NCBI GenBank assembly: GCA_000436795.1
Contig: HF993172.1
Coordinates: forward strand, 1-25,896
Source of the DNA: Bacteroides sp. CAG:1076
GTDB lineage: Bacteria; Bacteroidota; Bacteroidia; Bacteroidales; Bacteroidaceae
DNA length: 25,896 nucleotides
Direction: 5' to 3'
The notes under the pieces were generated by a model. That model was given only the letters and a program-made list of their open reading frames with translations, searched no databases and was not told the DNA's origin. Shown here in pieces: positions 24,861-25,896 of the stretch. How positions within the stretch are numbered: the first letter of the stretch is position 1; every line of letters begins with the position of its first letter. Made by a program: the position numbers and the translations under genes.

Positions 24861-24893
24861 AAAAAGACGCATTATAATAAATGCGTCTTTTTT
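24861..24893 (+). terminator. Rho-independent terminator of tRNA-Lys
   Basis: AAAAGACGCATT (24862-24873) and AATGCGTCTTTT (24880-24891) form a perfect 12-bp stem with loop ATAATA, followed by Ts. It starts 15 bases after the tRNA. Confidence 0.95.
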
Positions 24894-25355
24894 ATTTATA
24901 TACTAATCTATATCTAAGAATCGGGTACGACAACAACAGAAAACTTTGTCAAGTTCATTCTAAAAATCTCTGCATACATCAGCCACACGAACCTCCCCTC
25001 TTTATCTTTTTCCAAAAGACTCATCCACAATTTCAAAAAAAAGAAACGTCAAACATCCAACAAGAAAGCTCCCTCTACACACCCCCACTCCATCATTCTA
25101 AAAAAAACAAACAATGCGTCATTTCACCAGCAATACATCATCCATTCAAAAAGAGCAATCAAGATAACACTTTTTACCCAAACTTTATATACAAAAAGAC
25201 AGAATTCTATTTTTATAGAAATAGAAAGAAACAAGGAACAAATAAAAATACATAATAAATACAATTTCACTTTCTAAAGCCTCTTTTCATTATAATTTCT
25301 TCATATACCTAAAATAAAATATATTAATTTTCCATTTCATTGCTAATTTTTATAC
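24894..25355. other. Gene-free, strongly G-poor intergenic stretch
   Basis: No credible gene. The plus strand is A/C/T-rich and nearly lacks G: in 24961-25200 I count 15 G against 71 C. A long open frame (24881-25255) exists only because stops are scarce in this composition; it begins inside the tRNA terminator and encodes a His/Lys/Asn/Pro-rich low-complexity string. An AT-rich inverted repeat (TTCTATT 25205-25211 with AATAGAA about seven bases later) is present. Confidence 0.6.
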
Positions 25356-25363
25356 TAACTTTG
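25356..25363 (+). promoter_or_regulatory. Possible -7 box upstream of a short ORF
   Basis: TAACTTTG matches TAnnTTTG exactly, 49 bases before a short ATG-initiated frame with a purine-rich GAGAGG. No TTTG at the normal -33 distance. Confidence 0.4.
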
Positions 25364-25412
25364 CAAAGTAATAAGGTTTTTATTCAAATTAGTTTTTAAA
25401 GAGAGGGAAAAA

Positions 25413-25499
25413 ATGACAACAAATGTTTATTCAACAAATCGACTTTTACACAATCTAAAAAAGCTTTTCTGCAACACAAAATCACGAGACGTTTTCTAG
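25413..25499 (+). CDS. Possible 28-residue small protein or remnant N-terminus
   Basis: An ATG at 25413, seven bases after a Shine-Dalgarno-like GAGAGG (25401-25406), opens 28 codons to TAG at 25497-25499. The product is basic (MTTNVYSTNRLLHNLKKLF followed by nine residues), with a short amphipathic helix. A -7 box lies upstream. It could be a true small protein, the leftover head of a decayed gene continuing downstream in another frame, or chance. I do not recognise it. Confidence 0.25.
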   Translation: MTTNVYSTNRLLHNLKKLFCNTKSRDVF

Positions 25500-25860
25500 C
25501 TATTTTTTCTTATTTCATCAGAAGCTATCATTACACTTCTTATTTATCTGTCCTAACAGTTTGTCAAGGATAGGGGTAATCTTTGCCAATCGACAGGGAA
25601 ATATTAGGCATGATTCTGATAAGTACACAAATTCTGAATACACTAAAAACTAGACTTTTGTTTCCTTTGATCTGCCTTATGAAGTCTTTAATAAAGATTT
25701 CGTAGAGGTTTATATTGGCGTTATCTTAACCATAACAGCCAGGTTTCTTATTTGCCCTATCAAACTTAAGGTAGCCCCTAAAAGTGCTTCCGTAAAACGA
25801 GTAATGAAGAAACAGATAAATTCATCAGGCATCAAAGGTAGTATATATGAGAGAATATAA
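25459..25860 (+). pseudogene. Possible decayed reading frame with one in-frame stop
   Basis: One frame is open from 25459 to 25857 apart from a single TAG at 25651-25653. It has no convincing start. The second half (69 codons of coding-like text) includes a hydrophobic stretch VYIGVILTITARFLICPIKL, then SASVKRVMKKQI. This weakly recalls the YidC/Oxa1 segment where a hydrophobic helix is followed by P..(Y)K...A.(M)RV.KPQI. The similarity is short and by eye only. It may be a relic of a gene split by a stop or frameshift together with the small ORF just upstream, or non-coding sequence. Confidence 0.2.
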
Positions 25861-25896
25861 AACCTTAATTCCGCAACACTTTGATTTAAATTAATT

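Noticed and set aside
24881..25255. 124-codon open frame after the tRNA
   Set aside because: It begins inside the tRNA terminator, has no ribosome-binding site and encodes low-complexity text created by G-poor composition.

Overview
The window comes from a Bacteroidota chromosome, most likely Bacteroidaceae (Bacteroides or Phocaeicola type). This rests on a SusC/SusD pair, many lipoproteins with Bacteroides-style lipoboxes (SC or AC followed by acidic residues), TAnnTTTG -7 boxes with upstream TTTG -33 boxes, an ECF sigma/FecR/TonB-transducer cassette, a Cbp1-like lipoprotein and a DUF4251 gene. The assignment is by family recognition only; no database search was run.

Layout. 1-265: 3' end of an Rpn/PD-(D/E)XK transposase-like gene cut by the window edge. 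266-628: AT-rich leader. 629-5382: SusC-like transporter and SusD-like lipoprotein with a strong terminator, and with no glycan enzymes or regulator beside them. 5440-5525: short ~21-bp tandem repeats. 5626-6957: ugd, with a textbook Bacteroides promoter. 6987-15579 (minus strand): six tightly packed genes that all appear to encode lipoproteins. In transcription order they are MACPF protein A, MACPF protein B (with a C-terminal beta-helix-like region), MACPF protein C, a small lipoprotein, a BMP-like ligand-binding lipoprotein, and a large lipoprotein fusing a type 1 periplasmic-binding domain to a legumain (C13) cysteine protease. 15872-16201: orphan L-rhamnose mutarotase-like gene, divergent from that operon. 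16496-21116: small beta-barrel protein, ECF sigma, FecR anti-sigma and TonB-dependent transducer, a complete cell-surface-signalling cassette. 21137-23793 (minus strand): Fur-family regulator, DUF4251 protein, Cbp1-like coiled-coil lipoprotein and rsmI. 23967-24563: tdk. 24771-24846: tRNA-Lys(TTT) with clear promoter and terminator. 24894-25896: about 1 kb without a confident gene. It starts with a strikingly G-poor stretch and ends with a possible decayed reading frame.

The most interesting part is the 8.6-kb MACPF/legumain operon. Three different pore-former-fold lipoproteins, two proteins built on periplasmic-binding folds with no transporter genes, and a protease with its Asn-His-Cys catalytic set intact share one transcription unit. 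I read it as a candidate envelope or surface-located, ligand-sensing, protease-controlled pore-forming system. It could serve in antagonism, defence or host interaction. That function is inference; domain content, order, spacing and signal peptides are visible in the sequence.
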